Positions 1-12,699 of a stretch of DNA of 64,000 nt are shown in pieces; the stretch's first letter is position 1, and the number at the start of each line of letters is the position of its first letter. Under the pieces are notes generated by a model. That model was not told where the DNA came from. It ran no database searches and saw nothing but the letters and a program-made list of their open reading frames with translations. The stretch lies in the NCBI GenBank assembly GCA_947561715.1, contig OX387201.1, positions 10,864,001-10,928,000 on the forward strand, given 5' to 3'. The translations under genes and the position numbers were made by a program. The stretch is from Ascidia mentula. Lineage: Eukaryota > Chordata > Ascidiacea > Phlebobranchia > Ascidiidae.

Positions 1-182
1 ATTAAATTCTTATACTGTGATCACCGAATGCTCAGAAGTATTTTTTATCACTTCTTAAAACCTTTTGAGTCATCTTTCAAATCAGTACAAAGTTCGATAT
101 GGTCTATATTTTACAAGGTATGAATGAGATGATATACCGATGCCACACAAATACTTTATACGATCTTAATACGCATAATTGG

Positions 183-1975
183 CTAGCGATAAACACGGAG
201 CTTGATGGTTTTCACGGACGTTCCCATCATGTTGCTTGCAAAGCATTTGTAGAAGCCGTCATCGGAATACGCAGCTCCTCTAATGGTAAGTGTACCATTG
301 CGAAGCATTGTGATACCTGGTCTCGATCTTCGGTTAACCGCCTGTTTTCAGAGTGCGTTACAATGTAAAGGCCAACATTTTGTTAGGAATGGCATTAGTT
401 TCTCTAGTTTTTTAAAATAAAACTTATCTAACCCCATTGTCCACCACCCTCCTTCCATTCGGCAATACCCAGTAATAAGACGGGGGAGGGACGGCAACCG
501 CATTGCATTCCATTGTTATTGTCCTTCCCAGCTTCACATAATTCATCCATGATCTACTACGTTTGATCTTAGGTGCAAATGGTGGAGTCTAAAAAAGAGT
601 TTTTTATATTAGCAAGTCCATGTTCATGCATGAATCAATTAAAAGATCTTTGCTCACCCTAACTGTAACGATTCGCGTTGCGTTGCCTGCAACATTCGAT
701 GCTACACAGCGCCATCTGCCGGCAAAAGAAAGAGCCATGCTACGTATCACAAGTTCGCCGTTTGGCTTTATGTAAAATCTAAAAATATAAAACTGTGTTA
801 AAATTTTTATTACTTACAGAGACCAGTTTTTATAAATGCTTTATAGCAACTTAATCAACATAAAACACCCCAAACCGTAAAATATTTGTCAACTTGAGTA
901 AAACAAAATAACAAAGGGTTATACCCATTTCCCCAAGAACCAGCTGAATACGTCCTTCCGTTCGGTGTCGTCCAACGAATTTGTGGTTTGGGATTTCCAG
1001 CCGAAGTTGAGCACTCCGCGCCCCCTTTTCTGTTTTTTCCGATAGTAATTGATTTAGAGAGAGGCTGTTTGATTTTTGGAGCCATAATTTCCACTGTAAG
1101 ATCAACCTCAGTGCGAGTCGTTCTAATACACACAAATACTTCGTGTTGGAAGAAAACTTTTGGATTCTTAGGAAACTGATTGTCACATCAACGCGTTACG
1201 TTTTCTTGTTCGCAGCTGTTTAATTTTTAACATAAAATAAGTGCAAAAGTTTGTTTCCGTAACTTAAGTTTACAAAAAAAATTTATTGAACCATTGTTTA
1301 GTTTAACATGATCAAAAAATGTCATATAAAACATTTTGTGTGGCAATTTGTTTCGATAATTAAAGATGGTCACTAAAATTCAAGAGCACTTTCGTGTAAA
1401 GTATGTACATGTCAAATGATAAACAGTTTAGTCAACAAACCCTTTCTTGTTGCGGGCCAAACAAGTGTATGTTCCACTGTCTTCCCTTGTCAATTTACTG
1501 ATGCGTAATGTTCCATTATAATGTGTCCTGTGTCTCCAAGTGGGTACAGGCAACGGAAAGCCAGCCTTCTCCCCGTTGGGAAGCCGCCACTCTATTGATC
1601 CGGGAAACCGCCACCACCTGCTCCGATGTTTTCGATCGTGTGGAAACCGACAGTGAAGAAAAACACTTTCCTCCACCATTCTTTGAAGACTGGACCTGCA
1701 GAAGAAAATATTTAAGCAGAAAGTTTGTAACAAAACGACATGTTTCCGAATTCTCCAGATCATTGAATCACGTGTGCACGCTTCAGAAGGTCTTTGTTTA
1801 AATTTTCTCACAAAATCGAAATTGCTTTCTTATATCAATCAGCATTTACTCAAAACACACCTGTAAACTTTTTCGGGTCTGTTCTGAGTACTGATGATTT
1901 GTGAAGTTTTCATTCGCTTGGTTTGCGCTTCGGCTGGCTCGGCTTCGATCAACACTAAGTATAACAGAAGATGAA
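183..1975 (-). pseudogene. 5'-truncated duplicate of the secreted three-Ig gene (copy A)
   Basis: Four coding exons of a three-Ig-domain protein are present: 1441-1695, 925-1122, 658-778 and 433-588, followed by the terminal exon 183-341 ending in TAG. Phases agree at every junction (2, 2, 0, 0). The domains carry W..LPNG motifs and Y.C strands typical of MXRA5/IGSF10 C-terminal Ig repeats, and the last one ends in KTIKLRVYR. It is nearly identical to the gene at 18201-20053, with only scattered mismatches by eye. Its first exon is cut: only the 3' part (1861-1975) remains, without the ATG and the hydrophobic signal sequence, and it is fused upstream to a fragment of another exon in a different frame. 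No start codon upstream would translate the Ig exons as a secreted protein. The downstream exons are still open, so the break is recent. A non-coding transcript or an unseen alternative start cannot be excluded. Confidence 0.8.
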
Positions 1976-2173
1976 ATCATACGACTTGCGCTGCCTTCTT
2001 CCTGTAATTCGGCACTACTTGATACTCTTTCCACTTCAGGGAGAGCATTTACCGGTGACGCAAAAACTGAATTAGTCATGACATTTGCTTCATCCACTGA
2101 AAATGTTGCGTCGGTTGTTGTTTTGTTGTCTGTTGATCCGCGTACTCCTTTCTTTGATGGAACGATTATGCTT
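1976..2173 (-). pseudogene. Fragment of the Ser/Thr-rich exon of the MXRA5-like gene
   Basis: Translation on the minus strand gives residues such as DEANVMTNS and ALPEVER, which also occur in the large exon at 22672-24499. The fragment covers roughly 66 codons and has no splice sites of its own. It runs into the remnant of the signal-peptide exon of copy A in a different frame. It is debris of the duplication rather than a gene. Confidence 0.8.
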
Positions 2174-5100
2174 TAACTTCCCATAAAATTGCAGACCAAA
2201 ACAAATACATAAAATACTGCAAAAACCTCGAATGTGAAATTATGCGATGAGGTGGAAACCAAGCGGGTGTTGGAAATCTCGGATGGCGCTGAAAATAGAT
2301 AACGGGAAGTTAATGCAGGGGTCAGCAGTATCATATACTACAGCAAAAGGTTCGGGTTACCAGAATTATGCTGTCCTTTCTGACTCACTCGTTAATTGCA
2401 TTTTATTACTTGTAACGTGCTTTTTCTAGCCGATCGGTAACGCTACACGTTGCACAGCGGTTCAGCACAAAATGTCTCGAAACGCGCTCCTAGCTTCCCA
2501 GGTAGTCACCAAGTACAGGACACAAAACACAGTTGTATTCAATGTGAAATGAATGACGGGCGCAAAGTCACGGCGCCGGAACGGGAGCGGTTTCTGGTTA
2601 AAGAAACACAATTGTACAATCAATACGTAAACAAATTTACACTATAGCAAAATCAATCGCACTTACCGAACTGTTTTGCGACCGATCTTATTCAGAGAAT
2701 TGTCCGTTGTGACAACACATTTTTCAGTAGCATTATTATAATCCAGTAAAGTTTCAATTGTTGCAAGGCACAGTAAACAAACTATTTCGCAGTTTTGAAA
2801 CTAAGACCTTATTCAAATAGAATCATTATTATTAAAAATACCACAATAACTGGTAACACAACTAGAAAAACACAACCATGCGGTCTGCACGCGCACGGCT
2901 ACTGCGCAGCCTTTGTGACGCAATAACGGGAGTTGTGCCAAACACAGAAAACGTAACGTAAAAGAACTAACGAAATCGGGTTTGGGAATCTACATTACTG
3001 ATAACAGCATAGTTAATCGGTTCAGGTCGGATTCGGCCTTATTTAAAAAATAAGCAAAAAAGGCCACTTGCGTGGCTTCTATTTTAGGATGTTATCCTCC
3101 TGATATTGGTAGCAATCGCATTCCAACCCGGTGGAGTCGCGTGCCGTGCGAAAGTGCCAGCTCGAAAGTTCTCCCGCGATGGACGAAAAATAACAACAAA
3201 CAAACGCGAATACCGCGGGCTTACGCACATGACACGCAAGCTCCAAAAGGTCACCCGTCGTAAACCGGTTGTAAGCTCCTGGTCACAACACGCGTCTTGA
3301 CCATCAAATTGACCATTTCTGCCGGAAAAGCGAATAGAACCTTGACCTAATTTTTATACGTGAAATGAATTTTACATTCTGCTGATCACAACCCGATCAT
3401 TGGTTCACGGTTCACGGTTCTGCCTTAAATATGTTTCGCAATGACACAAACTTTATTTCATTGAGCAAAATGAGGGTTCTATGAATGAGAATTGAATTGA
3501 CAAAATAACCTGATTATTTCAATGGTTGTATTTATTTATCTAGTTTTACTTTTGTTATAAAAGTCTTACCCATACTTTTCACAAGTATTATTAGAACCGG
3601 CTAAACGCAAGAGAAAAATCGAGAAACGAACAGACCTCAGTCTCTTAAAGGCGTGGGAAACGTGGCTGAGAGTCGGGGGTTGGGTAACACAGACAGTTTG
3701 GTTTTATTTTGACATTATCACAAAAGTTTCAGTTTCAAGACGAGTTAATATAATTGGGCGAGCAGCCTTTTCCATAATGAAGTGTTCACGGGGCTTCGAG
3801 TCGGTCGTCGGAATTAGGTTTCAAATGCATTTGTCTGTGCCAGCAGCTACTTCCTAACTTCTTCGGTCGTCTCGGGTTTTCGTTCCGCGGTAAATAAATG
3901 TCATTCTAACGCGCTTGGCCACCCCGGAGTTGTTTGGAGGTTTGAAAATTTTGAACTTGAAGCGAACGCAGCTTTACATTTTGTAGGAATTTATGATCTG
4001 GTGTTTTCATCGCAAGTTGATCATATTTTTATCCAACATTAATAGAAGGCACAAAGCTTTTTGAAAAAAAACTATTAGAGAACGAATAGATCATATATAG
4101 AAGTTCTGAATGACATATAAATTGAGTTTTAAATCAAACAAACGTTGTGTTACGATATTTTTCTTTCATTAATGCTGCCCACAATAGCGATGACTAACAA
4201 CGACGTGTCGTCGCGAGCTAATGGTTTGTATATTTCTGTACTTATTATCTCTTTGTATTGCCTTAAAGCTATCACAGCATACATGCGCCAAGTACGCACA
4301 TTGGGCTGAATATAGAAAACAATTGTGCTCGTTGTAATTGCCAACGGCAGCTGGGGCAGGTCCGCAAGAGCTGACAATTGTGGAAATGAATCATTGCGTT
4401 TTTGGTCGACAGGTTTTTCCTAATTGCACGTTGAAGCACTGTTGTGTGTTGCGTGTTACATTTCCCCCCTCCTGTAATGTGAAAGCTTACAGTTTACAGA
4501 AAACGATGACAAAATTTGAAATAACCAAAGCACGGCGATTCCACATTGTGCGTCTTGTGCAGAGAAAATCTACTTGCCCCGTAGCCTTAGGGTCGCTAAC
4601 AGCGAAATCAAACTAATCCATTGTTGTTTGGTGCAACATCTGTCAACCCTGACACAACACACCGATAAGGAGTCAGATAATGCGCTCCATTACAGGACTT
4701 TCGACTGCACAACGCTTCGAGCAGTAGACGCGATAAGAAATTCCATTGTCTGACAGTCAAGTTCGCTCGAGTTTTTCAGCACTTCTTTTGCCACAAGGCT
4801 GATCATGCGGGAAAGGATTCGAGTTCACGTCATGGTTAAAGTTGGCACGCTAGTGTTCGGCGGAACCAGTCATTTTGTAAATTTCGAACATTCCATAAAC
4901 GAGGTCACAACAAGACTAAGCAACACATTTCCTAGGTTAAGATGTAAAGATACGTGATCTCTCGACAATTAACATTCCGGACAAATGCCAAAGCTAAGCA
5001 GTACTTACATAAATCGAGGCCTTTCGCAATCTGTCGAAATTCTATCGCTACGTAGAGAGATCGTAAAAGGGTCTATCAACATGCTTCTACGGTTATTTAA

Positions 5101-7180
5101 GGCACCGAATACCTCAAACGTTACGTGGGGCTAGTCACAACCTGTTACGTGCATTGAGCTAGTCTGGTAATTACGTACAAGCGTTCGTACCTTTTAGCTT
5201 CGGCCAGCAGGTACAGGGTCGGTTCGCAAATAAGTTAAGTTATGATAGATGACCAAAGTCAAAATGATTTATGGGACTCTGCTTGGAAGTGAACCCTCAA
5301 AGACCGACAACTTTAGGTAAAACCAATCACAGACCTTGTTATTCTCACAGGTGGCCCGGTTTGCATGACGTAATAGGTCAACCATTGTTTGTTCGCTCTA
5401 AGCAATGTTATTGCCGGAAAGTGGCTCGTAACAGCACTGGGGTTTCGCGGACAATAAACATAATCGGATAAATGATTTTTCTTTGCATTCGAAGATTTGT
5501 TCAAGGTTCAAAGGGCCACCGAATTATTTAGGGCCAAAATTAATGTTTGTAATGACAGTTCCCTGTTTCGTGACAACTTGGAAAGCAGAATCAATTTACG
5601 TAAGTTCACATAAAAATAAACGTCAAACAGAATCCATCAACGAATTTCAGTAAAAATTTGTTGGCGAACACAGCAAGAATCAGGTTTTTTGCTTTCTGCC
5701 AAAAGGTCGAAAATGAGAAATGAGAAGCGATTGAAATAACTGCAGGATGGAAAAAGCTCATCATTTATAAAATGAATTGCTTTTTCTTGGCAAACTCAGT
5801 AACACGGGGAACAAGAAGTTGGTGATAATCTACCCAAACAAACACGGTTAGAAGCGGAAGGCTGTCCCAATGTGGATTAACTAAATTTGATTAACCGGCG
5901 CCTTGCGTGCGAGAGAACGGAGACGACGACACGTGCTCACATGCTGTTAAGCACGTGAAGGGCAAATATTGACTGAAAGAAGCAGTTAAAGTTACAACGC
6001 CATTTTGGGCAAATCTAATGCAACTTGGTTGCAAGGGGTTAACCGTAGTGCCAACAAATTACTAAAAAAGCAAATTGACGTTGTTATAAATGTTTAACTT
6101 ACTGGCGAGGGCAGGAAACTCGTTGGTCGTAATCATCTAGTCTAGAACCCACACGCAAACATTTTAGAGATAAGATTTCATAGCAAGCATCGGTCCAAAC
6201 CCACGCTTGGCGATGTCGCTTGTATCCGCGCACTTTGTTTTCTTACAATACCCTTCAGCCAAAAAGGCCGAAACAAAGTTTGACGCGTGCCAACATTGAT
6301 GTGCAGACGGCGTGACACCCTTAATCTAGCAAAGGTACAGAGCGCGTATTCCGAATTACGGCTATTAATCTTAGTGAACAAATCAAAACGTCGAAGGGTA
6401 AGAAGCATGCAACCAATCGAATTACCTTGGTGTAACGTGATTTTACGTTACATGTCAACGGTTGCATTAATGGACTTAAGGTTGCATGGCCAGTTGTCAT
6501 TTTGGCGTTTCTCTCCACTGGGAACGGGTAATTGGTATTTTTAGATCGTCTTGTTAAATCGGGTTTCATTTCAAAATTTAGCGATAGCAACAGCTGACCA
6601 TTCATATCATTTGTGTCTTTTTTTGTCCTTTGTGTGATATGGTTTAACAGCTGTTTTGCGTCATATTAATCTCAAGTGACTTGGTCGTTTGGAGTTTTCC
6701 CATGTGACTGTCCTTTGTCTTTCAGTAACCGACCTTTCTTCCATGTCCGCTGACCTTACCTTTCTTTCATCGTCGTTCTTCTCACAAACACTTTGATTAC
6801 TTTGTTTCTCTCCGGTTTAAATAACGTAACTTTCCGTGTGCGTTCAGCTGAGGGCCGAGGCAGGGCAGCGTAGCTGTACTGTGCTCATCTCAGTTCATCG
6901 GTTTTGTGATTTGGTTCTGTTCAATTTTGTTTGTGCGTTTGGACGTAAATTCACTCAGTTTGGCGTTGGTATAATTGCGCATGTTAATTTCGTATCCAAA
7001 ATTGTTCATTTTAAATAAATATTGTTGGAATGTTTGCATCAAGTTTCAATTAAAGTCAGGTTAGGAAAACACAACAATTAGAACTCACGTGCGATCTAAT
7101 GTCAAATGCGTTAATCAAATAGGATTTCCCATTGATCATAAATAATATTGTTAAGTACTGGATTGAGACTCATATTTGGC
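2174..7180. other. No supported gene
   Basis: This 5-kb stretch lies downstream of the last recognised Eph exon (minus strand), where cysteine-rich, FN3 and membrane exons would be expected. Several donor-like sites occur on the minus strand, for example at 2670, 5010, 6110 and 7085. The short open stretches before them lack the expected Cys spacing or FN3 signature. I see no gene, RNA or repeat that I can name. Confidence 0.5.
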
Positions 7181-7186
7181 ATATAC

Positions 7187-10100
7187 TTGGCAACACTTGG
7201 CAAGAGGTGAGGTCGCTGTTTGGTTCGTAACCAGCTTGACATTGGCAAGAACTGGTTGGCACAGTCCATTTTCCGTTGCTGTTGCATCGGTATTTCGGCA
7301 CTGAAGCGTGAAAATTTGCCAGTTAAACACGAATAGGAACACGACGACTATTTAGTTGTCCTAATTTACACTGACCTTCGCTGTTCATGTAAACGGAATT
7401 GGAGACGCATTTTCCATTCACTGACACAAGGGAGGCGACTTCACCACCGGCCACAGTTTTGGGGAAGTGGGCGAGATTATGAGTGATTTCGGGGCAGTAG
7501 TGGTAATACAGTTTCATGCTCATTATAGACATACAGGCTCCTTGGTCCTGTGCTGCTATGTACAGTCCACGCCTAACATAGAATAACCAATTAAGAAAAA
7601 ATACATGTGACAACCACGAGTAAGGAATACATTTTGCTGTTAATATTTACCGTTGTAGAGGTCCAATAACCAACGTTTTCTGATTAATTCCCGATGATCC
7701 AGCGTTTGATGAATCGAAGCGTTCGCCAGCCGCCACAGTGTCAATTTTAATGTAGGGGTTTTCCCTCCAAGGTGGAAAAGTACTGGAGGCGACATTCAAG
7801 GACGATGGGTAATAGTAAAGGGTAAAAGTCTCCCTGCATTCCTCGCACTTCATCACCGAAAACTCAATGTCGATGTAAACCCGTTTTGCCGACCTTGAAA
7901 CGTGTGACGTAACGATCAGTGCCTGGCAACTAATTCTCAACAACTTTTGCTTCACAGGGAGGGCCTGAAATCGCACTGTGTACTAAAATCGCACCAGGTA
8001 GCGTTTAGGAATATTTTTGGATGTTAAAAGGTTCGAACAAAGGTTCGCCACTTCGCTGAGTGCTCGGTGGGTGAACAATTGCCAAGCAAACACCGAGACC
8101 GCCCAGGAGAAAGCCTCAGGTATTTGCGAACAAAGCGAAATTCGAAAATGTTTTCTGGAACATAGTTATGTTCGATTCGCCTGCGGTTGGGCCACGACAA
8201 ATATTTCATCCAAGCGAGCGGATATTGAAATTCACCAAATCTATGAAATGTTTTTGAACACTTGATAGTATAATTTTCTAGCTTTATTCAAATCAATTCC
8301 GCTTTGGGATTTTTTAAACATTAGTCATAACTTCATCACTCTCTGTAGGTTCGTTAACGTCAAGTGCGCTCAGGCGTTGAGATAGTGCAAGTTACTGAAC
8401 GAGCCTGAGAGGAGAAAAGATTGGAGCAGAAGCTTTGAAATTGTGACTAACAGTGGTAATCGAAATTCTCAATGGTTCGCATCATCCACTTGCGCAACAC
8501 GACTACTATTAATAATGGAATATAGATCCGCTATCGGCGTAAGTACAATCCCTTAGCAAATAGTGAATCACCGATAGGGCGCCAATCGCTTATCGCAGAG
8601 AAATGTCCGTCGAAGCAAATTTTAATTTCCATATAGTTGCCTTAACAACTAGAGTTGGGTCAATACTTTGCATCAATGAATGGAGATCGCGCCCAGCTGT
8701 CATCAGTTTGGCCAACGTTGCACGTTTGGTAATAACGTATCGTGCTTCCGTCCAAATCAATACCGTTTAACGCTTCCCACTGTAAAAAGTGAAGCAAAGG
8801 TCAGTTAAGTATGTTTGTTTTTGCCAAAGCTATGGAAACACACTATGATTTGAAAGTTAAGCAGCTTAAGCCGGCAGAGCTTGCAGCGCTATGCCAAGTT
8901 CGCAAGTTCTTACGCATGGAGAGGCCACGCAACAGTTGCAGGGACCGCAGGATCCCACGGCGCTACTCGCAGTGGTGCATACGTATTGGCACGCAGTGGT
9001 ACAGATCAGCAATTCCGCTTGGTGTAGGATTAGCCGCTGCTCGCATTTACCAGGGCATATTTTTGAATATAACCGACTTGATTTGCACTATCAGTTAGAG
9101 CTGTCACTTTCCATTCAGCTTCGTCGACACTCTTCTGATGTAATGATGTCGACGCGCTGTTAGCAATGATGATACGGAATTTGCGATAAGAACGCCAAGC
9201 CGACGGCGTTTTATTTGGATAATGTGCGTCAGAGGTGGCGTCTAGGAATTTTTCCAGTTTTATCGCGTTCCACTTCCCGTGCCGTGTCATACTTTTGCGT
9301 ATTGCGAAACGTCAAGTAATGAGAAAACGAAACGCCCTGACGTCGCCTGTAGGATGTGAATGGGATCAGTGTAACACAACATTAAGTCGCCATGCAGTGC
9401 TTAAACTTGGTATCACACTAGCAAAATATCACGGTTTGTGGTTCAAGTTTTAGGGGTAGGCTCATACTTGTGTAAATTGGCGAACAGGTGGATTTGTGAA
9501 GGGCGTGATTATGTTCGCCCAAGCGGCAATTTCCGATTATATGCTTCTTGCTGTCAAATAGACATCAACAACCAATAATAATGACTTTGTTCAAATCGTC
9601 CCCCTGGCCAAAGTTTGTTCGAGTTGAAATATAGGTAAGTGCAAGACAAAATGCCTCCCACTTCAAAGGCCTTCTACCTGTAACAATATCACTAAACTTG
9701 TTTTCCAAACAGGCAAAATAAACGTGCAAATTTATAAGACAACAACCATTTTACAAAAATATTTATCGTCTACCCGACAACACGAGGTATCTGATCGCGT
9801 GAGAAAGAAGTCGGGTTGAAAGTCTGCAATCCCTACTAGTTTTGATTTCTGCGCGACCGCAATACAATTTGACGTCTGGCTAAAGATAACATTAATCAGT
9901 CCGATGGTCGCCACAGGTAACGTGTATGAGCGATATTCAATGTGGCGTTGACATAACCGAGAGGGGAGTCGACTGTTTCACCATTCTCACGCTCTATCAG
10001 GCCGAAAGACAGCCAGCGAGTAAGTTTCTGCGTTATTAGGTTTCACCTAAAAATAACTTTTTAAATTATTGTGATAATTCCGTACGGTGAACTAAACGGT

Positions 10101-12697
10101 TTTTGACAAATTTCCGACTAACATAACAGTTGTATCCAGGTCTCACAACAACAGTCGGTTGAAATGATTTAAAGGCGAAGAGCTGACTGACTGCATTACG
10201 CAATGTTTATTGTGTAAAAACAAGCACTATCAGATGACTGGATGCGACCCAATGGGACTCGCATAAATCGATAAATCGAAATTAAACTTGGCGCGATTCC
10301 CTTGGTGATATCATAATGGTTTTAACGATCATGTGTACGACATAACCTGCCAGAAGTGCCTCTTGTTTAAACACTTTTTCGAGTACCATTTGGCATTACA
10401 ATATACCACCATCCACATCTAAAGCTCTGCACGCAGTGTGTAGTTTCTAATGACTCGCCTACTGAATAACCGCGGTATTAAGTTAAATACGTTTTATGTA
10501 AATATTCTGCGTTAAAGCGCGAAGTCCACCTCTCAAGTTGTGTAATATATACGGAACACCTGCTAGGAAACTTTCTGCATTCCACAAAGGATTACCACAG
10601 AGACAAAATTACACAACACGTCACGAACCTCGCCTACTGATATACATACAAATATGAGAAGTGTAAAATCCCAAAAATTGTCGCAGGCCACTTAATGTTC
10701 GGAATTGTTTTCAGAAAGAGTGATTTCTGTTTCATTTGCCGCCCAACCGTAATCGAACACCCTACAAATGGCTATTGGTTGAGGTGAGACTGTCATCCCG
10801 TCTTATTGATAAACCACAGGTCGCAGGCAGGTCTTTGTTACGATTGAAAATCGAAGAATTGTCCCGATGGGATATATGATAACGACGTGCACACATCAAA
10901 GTTAGCTGCGGCAGGCGAGGCAATAGGCGTCGCTCTCGCGTCGAAAGAAATTAATCAGTTCAATCTGAGTGCACGCAAACACTGCGTGTTCTAATTCCAA
11001 GTAGTGAACATTTATATCATTATTTCCTCCTTATTGTTGTCAATAAACATGTTATTTAATTGTTTAAAACGCTTGTTGATTCTGAATTGTAATTTATGTG
11101 TTATTAAAAAGTTACACAAATGTTAACATAAAGACTCACCCCTGAGTTTTGAGGATAAACAGTCCAATGAAAATCGCTTGTAGCCTTTTTCGTATCATAC
11201 AGAACATCTGAAAACAATAATACATGGAAAATGTATTTTTTAATCCTTACTGTTATTGCTTTTTGTGTCAAATGAATGACGATAAGTAGGCTTGAAATGT
11301 CATTACACGCACAGGTGTAAAAGAGGATTAACCAAACGAGCTATAAACAGTAGAATTAATGGCACGAGATAATTACGCGTGCACGTTGAAACCTTATCGA
11401 CGAAACCCACAACTTGTATCTGTATCTATATCAGGGATGATGCACAGCAAATTCAATGCTTGGAGATGTCCAAGCAAAACTGTGTTAATGTTTTTGTGAT
11501 GGATTTTTCTTTGCAGTATAAACTAGCATGGAATCGTTGTTTGCCAGCGCGAAACTGCAGCTGGTTTTGAGTAACCGACGTAAATGTGACGTCGCGCTAG
11601 AACTGGTGCTAGCGTGAGGGTAAAACGCTTCTCATACTATTATACGAATCACACTGAGGCATTGTGACGAGATTACGGCGAAAATAGTCTGCACCGCACC
11701 ATGAGCAAACGAAAAAACGTAGATGGTAGCGATTGATGCAGCGTCACCACAAGATGGATATCGCTGAGCTTTTTTGTCTCAGTCGGCCAAATGCCCAAAG
11801 CAAATACCGACCGCGGTCTCCACGCAAGTGCGTCACGAACTGAAATTTTCGCGTCGGGCGTAAAACTCAAGGAGAATGGTCGGTTTCTTGTGATCACTGC
11901 TCTTGCCTTCCAATATTTAGTAACATTGCGGCACGAACACCAGCGGTCCCACGACAATAACAATAATTCGAGAAAATTTTCGTTATTTCAATCAAATGAT
12001 CTTGGCTGTGGCCGGGGAAGGCACTTAGTCTAATTACTGTTAAAAGAAGCAAACACATCATTTCGCCATAAGGGCGGGATCGCACAGCCAAGGTGCGCTC
12101 GTACCATTGCTCCGAGCTTGTGTCAACCACAAACGGTACGAAAACAATTTACACACAATTATCAGTTTGATTGGAGGATTTAAACAACCCAAAATTTCCG
12201 AACTCATTATCATAAGAAAGGCAGAAAGATCCATTTCGGATACGAATATAGCATGTACAAACACAGACAAACATCTGGTTTAGATCATCCGAATTTGTTC
12301 ACTTAGTTAACTGGGCTCCAAACTAAAATCTAACGGCTATTCTTGGGTTGGTACATGGGTCTCTTTGAAGTGACTGCTTACGCGACAAAGGCTCTCCAAT
12401 ACGGAGCGAACGCGAATAGCCGAAGCGCCGAGTTCTTTCAATTGGCCTTTACACGCCTTAAGCACACAGCGGCGATCACCAATAACACAGGAGACATTGC
12501 GCAAACAAAAAGCGCGCTTATGAAAGAGTTTTTAACGTGTACAAGGGCCTAATCGATTTTTTGAATGGGAAAGAGTTTCTATCGTCGCCATTTCTAACAA
12601 ACAGTAGTAAAAATCAGTATTCAAAGTTATACTCACATGTGTCACAAGTAGCTTGATACACCAACACAGTAAGTTGAACCAATATGAGCAACCTCAT
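7187..12697 (-). CDS. Eph receptor ligand-binding domain (5' part of an Eph gene)
   Basis: Six exons on the minus strand fit in phase. They are 12637-12697 (start ATG, signal peptide MRLLILVQLTVLVYQATC), 11140-11207 (YVLYDTKKATSDFHW, matching the first beta strands of Eph ligand-binding domains), 9051-9134, 7651-7964 (RVYIDIEFSV, then C.ETFTLYYY and YIKIDTVAA), 7376-7572 (GLYIAAQDQGAC, LYYHYCP, NLAHFP) and 7301 down to about 7187-7197 (GKWTVP, then a CQCQAGYE turn). Together they give about 276 residues: signal peptide, the full ephrin-binding jelly roll and the start of the cysteine-rich region. The family binds ephrins on neighbouring cells. No further cysteine-rich, FN3 or transmembrane exon was found downstream, so the gene is either truncated or continues in exons I could not recognise. 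The last donor is ambiguous. Exon 9051-9134 is supported mainly by phase and position. Confidence 0.8.
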
Positions 12698-12699
12698 GT

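Larger units (their letters stand above)
1..2173. repeat. Direct repeat copy A of a segmental duplication
   Basis: Bases 1-1975 match 18016-19983 in the same orientation, with small indels and scattered substitutions. Bases 1976-2173 then match 23293-23490, where about 7 of 198 positions differ. The two source blocks lie about 3.3 kb apart in the intact locus, so this copy has lost the interval between them. The join has a short AAA microhomology. The right edge at 2173 is sharp. The left edge lies outside the window. Confidence 0.9.

Noticed and set aside
2660-2790. Possible FN3 or juxtamembrane exon of the minus-strand Eph gene with a good donor
   Set aside because: The open stretch lacks the conserved FN3 tryptophan and tyrosine pattern, and no acceptor is clear.
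4150-4377. Weak similarity between minus-strand frames at 4150-4377 and 31086-31277
   Set aside because: Shared only over a few residues and bases, with no repeat boundaries; not enough to call a repeat family.
6105-6150. Short minus-strand exon candidate resembling the end of the Eph cysteine-rich region
   Set aside because: Only about 13 codons, and the preceding cysteine-rich exon was not found, so the similarity may be chance.
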